Translations under genes and position numbers: made by a program | Shown here: in pieces, positions 9,436 to 18,043 of the stretch | Layout: each line of letters starts with the position of its first letter | Numbering within the stretch: position 1 is the first letter of the stretch | Origin: Methanobacteriota archaeon | Lineage (GTDB): Archaea > Thermoplasmatota > Thermoplasmata > Thermoplasmatales > GCA-001856825 | NCBI GenBank assembly: GCA_017857235.1 | Contig: JAFMDN010000001.1 | Span: 1-64,000 of the forward strand | Length of the DNA stretch: 64,000 bases | Direction: 5' to 3' | Notes under the pieces: model-generated | The model's database searches: none | What the model was told of the DNA's origin: nothing | The model's input: only the letters and a program-made list of their open reading frames with translations

Positions 9436-9861
9436 TTAATTTTTTATCTTATTAGTCACTTTAATGTCCTTGATTACTGTAGATGGGTATTGGCCATTCT
9501 CATCCTTTTCGAGATACTTTACCATGTCCCAAATTGTTAGCAAGGATCTGGATACACAGTTTAGTGCTTCCATTTCAACCCCTGTCTTATAATGTGCCTT
9601 AACCCGGCAATTAACCTCAACCTCTTCATCGAGCAAATGAACTTCAACATCTATAGATTCAATAGGAATCATATGGCAATGTGGCAAATCATGAAATGTT
9701 TCCTTTCCACCCATAATGCCTGCTAATTTGGCAGCTTCTATCACATTTCCTTTTTTTATCTGATTTTTTCTTATTAATTCTATTGTTTCCTTCTTCAATT
9801 TTATTTTTCCTGATGCAGAAGCTATTCTAAGTGATATTTCCTTGTGAGATATGTCAATCAT
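9436..9861 (-). CDS. moaC: Cyclic pyranopterin monophosphate synthase MoaC
   Basis: KGNVIEAAKLAGIMGGKETFHDLPHCHMIPIESIDVEV...KTGVEMEALNCVSRSLLTIWDMVKYLEKD. Confidence 0.95.
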   Translation of the reverse strand: MIDISHKEISLRIASASGKIKLKKETIELIRKNQIKKGNVIEAAKLAGIMGGKETFHDLPHCHMIPIESIDVEVHLLDEEVEVNCRVKAHYKTGVEMEALNCVSRSLLTIWDMVKYLEKDENGQYPSTVIKDIKVTNKIKN

Positions 9862-11390
9862 TTCAGATAATGATTCAGTCTCTCAATTATAAAGTTTCTG
9901 TCCAATGACGTAAATAGAAAACCCAGTCTTGGTCCCGAATCCTTACCAAGGAATATTTGATAAAGTAAGTTAAAACATGATTTCTGATCCCCAACGGTCT
10001 CTTTGCAAGATTCGTGAATTATTTTATTGACCTCATCGGGTGTAAGATCAGTGTTGAGCCTTTGCTTCAAATAGCTAAGGAAATTCTTTTGATTCTCATT
10101 TATATCCATGGACGGCGGAACTTCGAGTATTTTAATCTTAAATTCATCAGGGGCAAAATTTTCTAACCAAAATTTAGCCGCATTTATTCTCCTCATTAAG
10201 TGAGAAAGGTCTCCGGATAGATCATAACCCGACCTTTTTAGGGATGCCATTATTTCATTAATGTCCTTTTTTAATTGGACCAGGTTTATTATATGAGAGA
10301 ATGATACTTGAACTGGCATGCTTTCTGGTATTCCATTTACCTGCGAAAGTTCATAGATTCTTTTCAAATCTTCAAGCCTTTCAGTATCATTAGGTTGTTC
10401 TTTGCCGAAATAAATCCTCTCGTATATATCGTATTCATTAACCAGAGATATTAGGCCTCTTCCAGTGTCCATCTCAATATGTCTTTCAGGGTTGTTCCTT
10501 GCAATCAAAAATCTTAGTACCTCGGGAGGTACCATTCTTACCATATCTATTGCCCTTACCAATATACCCTTGGATGAGTGCATTGCACCCATTCCCCGCA
10601 AATGTATCCACTCATAAACAATTGGGAAGGGGGGGTCAATGCCAAATACCTCTTTAGCAATCCTTTTTCCTGTATCATAAGAACCGCCGGCTGAAGCATG
10701 GTCCTTACCGAAAGGCTCCACCGTTACTCCAAGTACCAACCATTTGGCTGGCCACTCAACCCTCCAAGGAAGTTTTCCATTTCCGTTTCTTATATCTCTT
10801 CTCCCTGTATTTCCACAGTTTTCGCATCTATACTTGGCAACGGGCCATTCATAACTTTCTATAACGGTCTTATCTATCCTCCCACAGGATTCACATTCAA
10901 CGTTGAATGGATAGTATTCGCCTTCTATTTGTTTTCCAGATACTTCAGAAAGAATGCTTGCAATTAATTCTCTTTTTTCCATAGCTACTTTTATGCTTTC
11001 ATTAAATAATCCTTGCTCGTAAAGCTCGTGTGTTCTTAGAAAAACTGGATTGGCTCCCACCAGTTTCATTGTTTCAATAAATGGTTCTATGAATTGATCA
11101 CTCCAGGATTTGTGCTTTCCATCCGGTGCCGGCGTTTTAAAGAGTGGAGTCCCGATGTACTTTGAAAAAGATTGATCTATGCCTGCAGGTACCTTTCTCA
11201 ATGGATCCATATCATCAGCTTCATAATAGAATTTAGCGGACTTGCCTGCAGACTTAAGAGCTCTATACACTAATTCTCCAGTAAGAACCTCTCTCATGTT
11301 ACCTACATGGATCTCACCGGATGGACTTATGGCTGTAGATATGACTGCGTTATCTTTAATTTTAGAAGCTGCAACATCTGCCCAATGCAT
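9858..11390 (-). CDS. lysS: Class I lysyl-tRNA synthetase
   Basis: SPSGEIHVGNMREV HIGH-like; FGKDHASAGGSYDTGKRIAKEVFG; MHSSKG KMSKS-like. Confidence 0.93.
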   Translation of the reverse strand: MHWADVAASKIKDNAVISTAISPSGEIHVGNMREVLTGELVYRALKSAGKSAKFYYEADDMDPLRKVPAGIDQSFSKYIGTPLFKTPAPDGKHKSWSDQFIEPFIETMKLVGANPVFLRTHELYEQGLFNESIKVAMEKRELIASILSEVSGKQIEGEYYPFNVECESCGRIDKTVIESYEWPVAKYRCENCGNTGRRDIRNGNGKLPWRVEWPAKWLVLGVTVEPFGKDHASAGGSYDTGKRIAKEVFGIDPPFPIVYEWIHLRGMGAMHSSKGILVRAIDMVRMVPPEVLRFLIARNNPERHIEMDTGRGLISLVNEYDIYERIYFGKEQPNDTERLEDLKRIYELSQVNGIPESMPVQVSFSHIINLVQLKKDINEIMASLKRSGYDLSGDLSHLMRRINAAKFWLENFAPDEFKIKILEVPPSMDINENQKNFLSYLKQRLNTDLTPDEVNKIIHESCKETVGDQKSCFNLLYQIFLGKDSGPRLGFLFTSLDRNFIIERLNHYLK

Positions 11391-11989
11391 TATCCAATCA
11401 TCCTTGCCCTTATTAGACCTCTTATCGGTACACCTAAAATTTCATCTTTTTCGGTTTTATTTACAATTACCACTATTAAAACTGGTTCTCCACCTTCCGA
11501 TTTAACTGCTTCAATAGCTTTTGAAACAGTTTCCCCGGTGCTCACCACGTCATCCACTATGACTACTTTCTTTCCAGTTACCTTTGCATAATTGCTAGAA
11601 AATGAGCCTTCCCCTTTATGTGGAGACGGCCTAAATATGGCGATTTCTTTCCCAAGTATATCTGATATGAATGTGGCAAATGGAATTCCATTTATGGTAA
11701 TACCTAATATTGTGTCGGGCTCAATCCCTCTGCTGTAAAGTTCTTCGTTAATAATGTCTGCCATGATTTCTGAAAGATAATAGATTCTAGAACTGTATAC
11801 ACCTATGCTCCTCCAGCCTATTTTAACATCCCTGGGTGCCTCTTTGCCTTTATATTCACCACTCAGGAGCCATAGGATAGTGTTCAATGATAAATGCATT
11901 TCCGTTGAAATTTCCTTGTCACTCAACCCTTTTTCCTTTAATTCTTTGGCCTTTTTAGCTAATTCTTCAATGCTTTTCATATTAATCAC
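11390..11989 (-). CDS. gfcR: HTH plus PRTase regulator (PyrE-like / GfcR family); translation may start at 11980
   Basis: N-terminal HTH LAKKAKELKEKGLSDKEISTEMHLSLNTILWLLSG; PRPP motif VVIVDDVVSTGETVSKAIEAVKSEGG. Confidence 0.85.
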   Translation of the reverse strand: MINMKSIEELAKKAKELKEKGLSDKEISTEMHLSLNTILWLLSGEYKGKEAPRDVKIGWRSIGVYSSRIYYLSEIMADIINEELYSRGIEPDTILGITINGIPFATFISDILGKEIAIFRPSPHKGEGSFSSNYAKVTGKKVVIVDDVVSTGETVSKAIEAVKSEGGEPVLIVVIVNKTEKDEILGVPIRGLIRARMIG

Positions 11990-11991
11990 CC

Positions 11992-12046
11992 TCAGTACTC
12001 ATAGGGGTCATCACAGCACTAGCTCAGCTGACCCTCTTTTCATCAT
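11992..12046 (-). ncRNA. Box C/D guide sRNA (core C to D; ends not defined)
   Basis: Minus strand 5'-ATGATGA(C)-aaagagggtcag-CTGA(D')-gctagtgct-GTGATGA(C')-cccctatgagta-CTGA(D)-3'; both guide spacers exactly 12 nt. Confidence 0.85.
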
Positions 12047-12126
12047 TCTATTTGTAATATATGTTATCTATTTAATTTTATAGGATTTCCCAAATTCAAG
12101 CAATTGTGAATAATAGAAATATGTAA

Positions 12127-13533
12127 ATGGTATTTCTAACTATGTACGATTTTCTGGATGCAAGAATTCTTGACAGAAATGCGATTTATTACAATGTTGA
12201 CATGGAGAAGCTCATGGAAAACGCAGGTGCCGCAGTAGCCAATTTCGCATCAAAATTGGGAAATAAATTTCTTGTAATTGTTGGACCGGGAAATAACGGG
12301 GGAGATGGTTACGTAGCTGCTAAAAACCTGAAAATGATGAAAAAGGATGTACAGATTAAAATATTGTTGGAACCTGAGTCACCCCTTGCTATAAAAAAGA
12401 AACATGAGTGTGAGAAAATTGGAATCCCATTTTACAACAGTGAAAATTATAATGAATTTGATGTTATTATCGATGCCTTATTGGGAATAGGCATAAAGGG
12501 CATTCCAAGAGAGCCTTATTTTTCGGAAATCAATAGAATTAATCAATCCAGAGCCTTAAAAGTATCTGTGGACGTCCCATCTGGATTCCCTTCAGATCAT
12601 TCAGTGAAGGCAGACTTCACTGTTACCATGCAATTTATTAAAAAAGGAATGAATGAATCCAGATGCGGTAAAATAATAGTCGTTGATGTTGGTTTTCCTC
12701 CCGAAACAATATATAACATTGGCCCGGGGGAAATGCTAGCATTCCCTAAAAATTCCCCAGACTCCCATAAGGGGGATAATGGAATTTTGATTGCCGTAGC
12801 GGGATCCACTGAATATTATGGATCTGCTGTCTATACTGTAAAATCAGCATTAAGAATGGGGGTTGATCTTGTTTATTTGTTTACTCCTGTAATGGCTGCC
12901 AATAGGATTTCACCTCATGTTTACGATGTGATAATTAGAGATTCTGGAAGAGAATATTTTGAAATTAGAGCCGATCTCTTAAATATGATCGAGAAAAAAA
13001 ATGTGGGGGTAGCTATAGGTCCTGGATTATCTAAAAATAAAGTAGCATTGGAAAACGCCAAAAATGTAATTCACTTTTCATTGGCTAACAAAAGGCCAAT
13101 AGTAATAGATGCAGATCCCCTCATAATTTCAAAGGATTTCAATTATGAAGGGTTAGGTGTCCTTACTCCCCATCATGGAGAGTTTAGAAATTCATTTGAT
13201 CTAGATCCAACTGAAGAGAATGCTAAGAAAATAGCCAAAGATATTAATGCAGTAATTTTTTTAAAAGGTAAGGTTGACATAATCACCGATGGATATCGTG
13301 CCAAATATAACAAAGAATTCCACCATGAATCTATGACACGTGGAGGGACAGGTGATTTGTTAACTGGAAGTATTGGTGGACTACTATCAAAGGGTGTCGA
13401 TCCATATCATGCTGCGTGCCTTGCCTCATATATAGTAGGAAAATCAGGATTGTTGGCTTTCAAGAAACTTGGGTATTCATACTATACTTCAGAAATACTG
13501 GATAATTATTCAATAGTAATGAATGAGAAATAA
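12127..13533 (+). CDS. nnrDE: Bifunctional NAD(P)H-hydrate epimerase / ADP-dependent NAD(P)H-hydrate dehydratase (start may be 12142)
   Basis: VIVGPGNNGGDGYVAAKNL (epimerase) and VAIGPGLS...VIDADPLI...VLTPHHGEF...TRGGTGDLLTGSIGGLLS (YjeF C-terminal kinase-fold). Confidence 0.93.
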   Translation: MVFLTMYDFLDARILDRNAIYYNVDMEKLMENAGAAVANFASKLGNKFLVIVGPGNNGGDGYVAAKNLKMMKKDVQIKILLEPESPLAIKKKHECEKIGIPFYNSENYNEFDVIIDALLGIGIKGIPREPYFSEINRINQSRALKVSVDVPSGFPSDHSVKADFTVTMQFIKKGMNESRCGKIIVVDVGFPPETIYNIGPGEMLAFPKNSPDSHKGDNGILIAVAGSTEYYGSAVYTVKSALRMGVDLVYLFTPVMAANRISPHVYDVIIRDSGREYFEIRADLLNMIEKKNVGVAIGPGLSKNKVALENAKNVIHFSLANKRPIVIDADPLIISKDFNYEGLGVLTPHHGEFRNSFDLDPTEENAKKIAKDINAVIFLKGKVDIITDGYRAKYNKEFHHESMTRGGTGDLLTGSIGGLLSKGVDPYHAACLASYIVGKSGLLAFKKLGYSYYTSEILDNYSIVMNEK

Positions 13534-13563
13534 ATTTAATAGGATGAAATAATCAGAAATCAT

Positions 13564-14673
13564 ATGTTAATGGCAAGCGAAATAATGAGAAGGAAAGTTA
13601 TAACAATAGAGCCTGATGAAACCATTGCAACTGCAATATCAAGAATGATTGAGAACAACATACATCATTTGCCTGTTACTTCATCAAAGAAGTTTTTGGG
13701 CATGATAGGTTTTGATTCATTGTTGAGGAGGTCCGTTATTCCTGTCTCCACAAAAGTTTCAACATTAATGGAATACGGACCTAGGGGAAAGGAAGACTCA
13801 AGTGCAATAGATATTGCAAAATTGATGGTGGATGCCGGGAGAAAAGCAGTTGCCATAGTAGACGGTGATGAAAAATTAATTGGGATAATTACCACCACTG
13901 ATATTATTAAAAATATTTCAAAGATAATTAATCCTTCAGAATACAAAGTAGGGGATATAATGTCAAAAGAACCCATAACGGTAAATGAAGATGATAATGT
14001 TGATCTTGCCATAAAAACCATGAGAGAGATCGATGAATTTTCATTGCCAGTTGTAAATGAGTATGGCAAGCTGACTGGAATAATAAATATTGAAGATTTC
14101 AGCAGAGCTTATTGGCGAGATAAGGAGAAAATGTCTCAGGGCGAGTACTATAGAAACATGGGAAAAATAAAGGTAAAAGATGTTATGGTTCCACCAGTAT
14201 TTTCCAAGGAGGAAGATTCCTTAACTAAATGTTTAAAGCAGATGGATGAAATGAATTCAAAAATATGCGTAGTTGTCGACAATGAATTCAAACCAATAGG
14301 AATATTGACACATTCAGATCTGTTGGATGAGATTGTGAAATTGCAACCACAAGAAGGTGTACTTGTAAACATTTCTGGAATCAATTTCCCAGATTTGGAA
14401 ACTTATGATAGGATATATGAAATCATACAGAGAAGAATTAAGGGATTTGGAAAAATAAATAGATTAACCCCGAAAATACTTAATTTACATTTTGAAGAGC
14501 ATAAGCAGCAGTCTGGTGAGATAAAGTACTCTGTCAGAGGCAGGTTAACCACAGAGTCAAGAACATTTTATGCACGTGCATGGGACTGGGATTTATTTAA
14601 GGCAGTGAGAGAGTTGATGGACGAATTTAAAAGAATGATTGAAAAGGAAAAAGAAAAAAGGTTGGGGGAGTAA
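13564..14673 (+). CDS. Multi-CBS-domain protein with C-terminal HPF/RaiA-like domain
   Basis: CBS repeats (ASEIMRRKVITIEPDETIATAISRMIENNIHHLPV; VGDIMSKEPITVNEDDNVDLAIKTM; VKDVMVPPVFSKEEDSLTKCLKQM); C-terminal VNISGINFPDLETYDRIYEIIQRRIKGFGKINRLTPKILNLHFEEHKQQSGEIKYSVRGRLTTESRTFYARAWDWDLFKAVRELMDEFKRMIEKEKEK. Confidence 0.85.
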   Translation: MLMASEIMRRKVITIEPDETIATAISRMIENNIHHLPVTSSKKFLGMIGFDSLLRRSVIPVSTKVSTLMEYGPRGKEDSSAIDIAKLMVDAGRKAVAIVDGDEKLIGIITTTDIIKNISKIINPSEYKVGDIMSKEPITVNEDDNVDLAIKTMREIDEFSLPVVNEYGKLTGIINIEDFSRAYWRDKEKMSQGEYYRNMGKIKVKDVMVPPVFSKEEDSLTKCLKQMDEMNSKICVVVDNEFKPIGILTHSDLLDEIVKLQPQEGVLVNISGINFPDLETYDRIYEIIQRRIKGFGKINRLTPKILNLHFEEHKQQSGEIKYSVRGRLTTESRTFYARAWDWDLFKAVRELMDEFKRMIEKEKEKRLGE

Positions 14674-16053
14674 GTGCATAATCTTGATAATTATCTAAAC
14701 TATTTGAACAGGTACTCAAATTTTTCAGAAGTTTATTTTTCAGGAACATTGGCAAATGGTATAAGCTTTAAAAATGGAAGTTTAAGCCAGGTATCCAGCA
14801 GTAACAGTTCTGGATATGCATTTCGCGCTTTAGACAGATCGATCTCTTTTGGAGCCACCAATGAAGAAGAATGGTCAATCGTTAAAGAACATCTGGATAG
14901 GGTAATAGAAAATTCAAGGGTTCCTGGAAGGAATAAATTGTCAAATGAGGGAGTATTCAAAGATAAATGGGAGGTTGCTGTAAAAAGAAAGATAGAAGAT
15001 ATGGCTTTAGAAGATAAGATTTCCATTTTAAAGGATATTGATCAAATTCTGATTGAAAAGAAAATACCCATGAGGATTCTTTCTATAGCAGATATAAGGC
15101 AAAAAGAGATATTGGTGAATTCAGAAGGGACAGAGATAGAAGGAGACATTTCTAAAGTTGCGTTTTTTGGAGTCATAGGTTATTACGAGAACGGAAACTT
15201 TGAACAGAGGTTCATACAGCTAGGATTTTCGGGAGGATATGAGGCCCTTGAATATTGGGACCTCTTCAATACTATCAGCAATGAAGCTGAAGCTTTAAAA
15301 AGGTCAGTAATTGCTAAATCAATAAATCCTGGTTATTACGATCTGGTGGTTGGGCCTGAAATTTCAGGAATAGTAGCACATGAAAGCGCCGGGCATCCCA
15401 TGGAATTAGATAGAATACTCGGGAGGGAAATGTCCCAAGCCGGTGAATCGTTCATTAAGTTTCAAGATATGGGGAAACAGGTAGGAAGCCAACATGTTAA
15501 TGTTGTTGATGATCCTACTATTGAGCACAGTTATGGATACTATAAATATGACAGGGACGGCGTCAAGGCGAAGAAGAGATACTTGTATAAAAATGGACTA
15601 ATAAATGAATTTTTGAGCAACAGGGAAAGTGCTGGTAGAGTCAATCTTAAAAGCACGGCTGCCTCTAGAATATCGGAGTGGGATAAAGATCCAATTCCTA
15701 GGATGAGTACTACCTTCATAGAACCAGGAGAATACAGTTTAGAAGAGTTGATAGAGGATGTCAAACTTGGTATTTATATGAAAAGCTACAATGAATGGAA
15801 CATAGATGACATAAGATTTAACGAGAAATACGTCGGGCTTGAAGCTTATATATTAGAGAATGGGAGAATAGGAGAACAAATTAGAAGACCTACACTGGAA
15901 ACAACCACAATTAAATTCTACAGTTCTATTGATGCTGTTGGAAAGGATCTTAAATTTTTTGCCGGAACTTGCGGAAAGGGGGATCCCATGCAGGGTGTAG
16001 ATGTTTGGATGGGTGGCCCGCATGCAAGACTCAGGAATATTTATATGCGGTGA
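14674..16053 (+). CDS. tldD: TldD-like metalloprotease (GTG start)
   Basis: GPEISGIVAHESAGHPMELDRILGREMSQAGESF (HExxxH), paired with TldE/PmbA homolog. Confidence 0.93.
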   Translation: MHNLDNYLNYLNRYSNFSEVYFSGTLANGISFKNGSLSQVSSSNSSGYAFRALDRSISFGATNEEEWSIVKEHLDRVIENSRVPGRNKLSNEGVFKDKWEVAVKRKIEDMALEDKISILKDIDQILIEKKIPMRILSIADIRQKEILVNSEGTEIEGDISKVAFFGVIGYYENGNFEQRFIQLGFSGGYEALEYWDLFNTISNEAEALKRSVIAKSINPGYYDLVVGPEISGIVAHESAGHPMELDRILGREMSQAGESFIKFQDMGKQVGSQHVNVVDDPTIEHSYGYYKYDRDGVKAKKRYLYKNGLINEFLSNRESAGRVNLKSTAASRISEWDKDPIPRMSTTFIEPGEYSLEELIEDVKLGIYMKSYNEWNIDDIRFNEKYVGLEAYILENGRIGEQIRRPTLETTTIKFYSSIDAVGKDLKFFAGTCGKGDPMQGVDVWMGGPHARLRNIYMR

Positions 16054-16058
16054 TATTT

Positions 16059-17360
16059 ATGGATGCAGTAGAAGCACATGAATTTATAAAAAAATATGAT
16101 TTCGAAGAGGTAATTGTTAGAAAATTATCAACAAAAACACAGCAAGTTAAATTTTCAAACAATGAAATAGATATAACCAACAATTGGGATGAAACCGGCT
16201 TTGATATATATGTGACCAAAGGTAGAAAAATCTATAATTTCGATGTAAAGAATGAAAAAGATTTGGAAAAAAGTGTGATTAATGCGGAAAAGGCTTTAAG
16301 GCTTTTAGAAGACAATCCTGATTATTTTAAAATAAATTCTGAAAAATATCAATATAGAAGTAGGTCTAACCGAATTATTAAAATTTCAAATTTCGACATA
16401 TCTCAATTTACCAAAGATTTCCTAGAGGACAATATAAAATTCGCAAAAAGAATAGGGGGTACGATTTATAAAAAAAGTATGGAGCTTGAAGTCGTGACAA
16501 ATTACAATAATTTTAAGGATTTAAATAAATCAATAGAATTTAATGTGAGAGCATTCAATGAAAACGATATTCCTACACAGCAATCTTTTGCAACATCCCA
16601 TGATGATGATCTGGAAAATATTTACAAAGTTGGTGAAGAATTGAGGGATCACCTCAGGATGCTTGGTAAAACTGTACAGGGAAGCGAAGGAACCTATCAT
16701 GCAGTACTTCATCCATTGTTTTTTGCCTCAATAGTTTCTTATACATTGCCCATGGCTTCTGCTTATCAGGTAGATTCTGGAATATCGTTTTTTGCAGGAA
16801 GATTGAATCAGAAGATAGGTTCATCGTTGTTTACCTTGTATGATGATGCAACCGATGATAGCATGTTTGGTTCAAGGATAGCTGATGATGAAGGCGTACC
16901 TACTAAAAAGACTCCAGTAATAGAGAAAGGATTTGTGAAGAATTATCTCCATAATACAAGTACCGCTATAAAATTTAATTCTGAAAGTACAGGAAATGCT
17001 GGAATAATATCACCAACCCCCTGGCAGGTCTCGGTAGAACCAGGTACCGAAGATCCTAAGGAAATGATAGAATCCATAAGGGATGGACTTTATATTGTTA
17101 ACACATGGTACACAAGATTCCAGGACTACAGAGAAGGAATATTCTCCACTATTCCCAGAGACGGAATTTACAGGATAAAAAATGGGGAAGTAATTGAAAG
17201 TTGGACAGGAATGAGAGTTTCTGATTCTCTTATTAATATTTTCAAAGGCATAGAGGGAGTTTCTAGGGAAACCAAGAAGGTTAAATGGTGGGATGAAACA
17301 ATGTATTCAAAAGTTCCCTATGTGTACGTTAGCAAATTGAATATAACGAAAAGCAAATAA
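16059..17360 (+). CDS. pmbA: TldE/PmbA-like protein (ORF opens upstream at 15969; likely start 16059)
   Basis: PmbA-type sequence; MDAVEAHEFIKKYDFEEVIVRKLSTKTQQVKFSNNEIDITNN; ATG 5 nt after tldD stop. Confidence 0.9.
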   Translation: MDAVEAHEFIKKYDFEEVIVRKLSTKTQQVKFSNNEIDITNNWDETGFDIYVTKGRKIYNFDVKNEKDLEKSVINAEKALRLLEDNPDYFKINSEKYQYRSRSNRIIKISNFDISQFTKDFLEDNIKFAKRIGGTIYKKSMELEVVTNYNNFKDLNKSIEFNVRAFNENDIPTQQSFATSHDDDLENIYKVGEELRDHLRMLGKTVQGSEGTYHAVLHPLFFASIVSYTLPMASAYQVDSGISFFAGRLNQKIGSSLFTLYDDATDDSMFGSRIADDEGVPTKKTPVIEKGFVKNYLHNTSTAIKFNSESTGNAGIISPTPWQVSVEPGTEDPKEMIESIRDGLYIVNTWYTRFQDYREGIFSTIPRDGIYRIKNGEVIESWTGMRVSDSLINIFKGIEGVSRETKKVKWWDETMYSKVPYVYVSKLNITKSK

Positions 17361-17388
17361 ATAAATAAATTTAATATTTTTATTTATT
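17360..17388. terminator. AT-rich inverted repeat between convergent tldE and sod; candidate bidirectional terminator
   Basis: AATAAATAAA (17360-17369) / TTTATTTATT (17379-17388) with flanking T runs. Confidence 0.4.
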
Positions 17389-17389
17389 C

Positions 17390-18013
17390 TTACTCTGTCC
17401 AAACTTTGTGCATCTTCTTTGCTTTCTCCAATCTCTTGGCTACTACCTTCCAGTCAATGAGATTCAAATACGCATTTATGTAATCCTTTCTATTGGTCCC
17501 GTAGTCTATGAAATATGCGTGCTCAAAAACATCTAGAACCAGCAGTGGAACTAGAGTTACGAGGCCTCCAATATTGTGGGCATCATAAAGGAGATTATAC
17601 AATTTTCCATCTTCAAGGTTCAAGCCTAGAACTGCCCATCCTCTTCCGGCCATACCTGTGGCAACGAACTCATCTTTCCACTTTTCAAAAGTTCCGAAGC
17701 TCTTTTCGATCTCTTCCTTTACTTCCTTTGGAACTTCCGGCTGCGAATCTGTTAAATTTTCGAAATAATATTGATGCAGATACATTCCATTTCCGTTAAA
17801 GGTTTGTTCTAATTTCAGTGCCCTGAATTCGCTGTATGTTGCGGCACTTTTGGAGAGGTCAACGGTTCCAGATGCCAATTTATCAGCTATTTCATTGCTT
17901 TTATTTACATATCCATTATACAATTTCAGATGCTCTGCGAGCATTCTCTCGCTAATTCCTTTCAAACTCTTATAAGAAGGTAATTTTGCTGTGAATCCAG
18001 CCATAATTTTCAC
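17390..18013 (-). CDS. sod: Fe/Mn superoxide dismutase
   Basis: MYLHQYYFENL..., GRGWAVLGLNLEDGKLYNLLYDAHNIGGLVTLVPLLVLDVFEHAYFIDYGTNRKDYINAYLNLIDW. Confidence 0.95.
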   Translation of the reverse strand: MKIMAGFTAKLPSYKSLKGISERMLAEHLKLYNGYVNKSNEIADKLASGTVDLSKSAATYSEFRALKLEQTFNGNGMYLHQYYFENLTDSQPEVPKEVKEEIEKSFGTFEKWKDEFVATGMAGRGWAVLGLNLEDGKLYNLLYDAHNIGGLVTLVPLLVLDVFEHAYFIDYGTNRKDYINAYLNLIDWKVVAKRLEKAKKMHKVWTE

Positions 18014-18043
18014 CTATTCCATTATTAATTAATCATACTTAAA

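Noticed and set aside
12602-12622. Perfect hairpin CAGTGAAG-GCAGA-CTTCACTG
   Set aside because: Lies inside the well-conserved-looking nnr coding sequence; likely chance, no independent support.
15969-16058. Upstream extension of the PmbA ORF overlapping tldD
   Set aside because: A good ATG at 16059 directly follows the tldD stop; the extension is out-of-frame read-through of tldD coding sequence.
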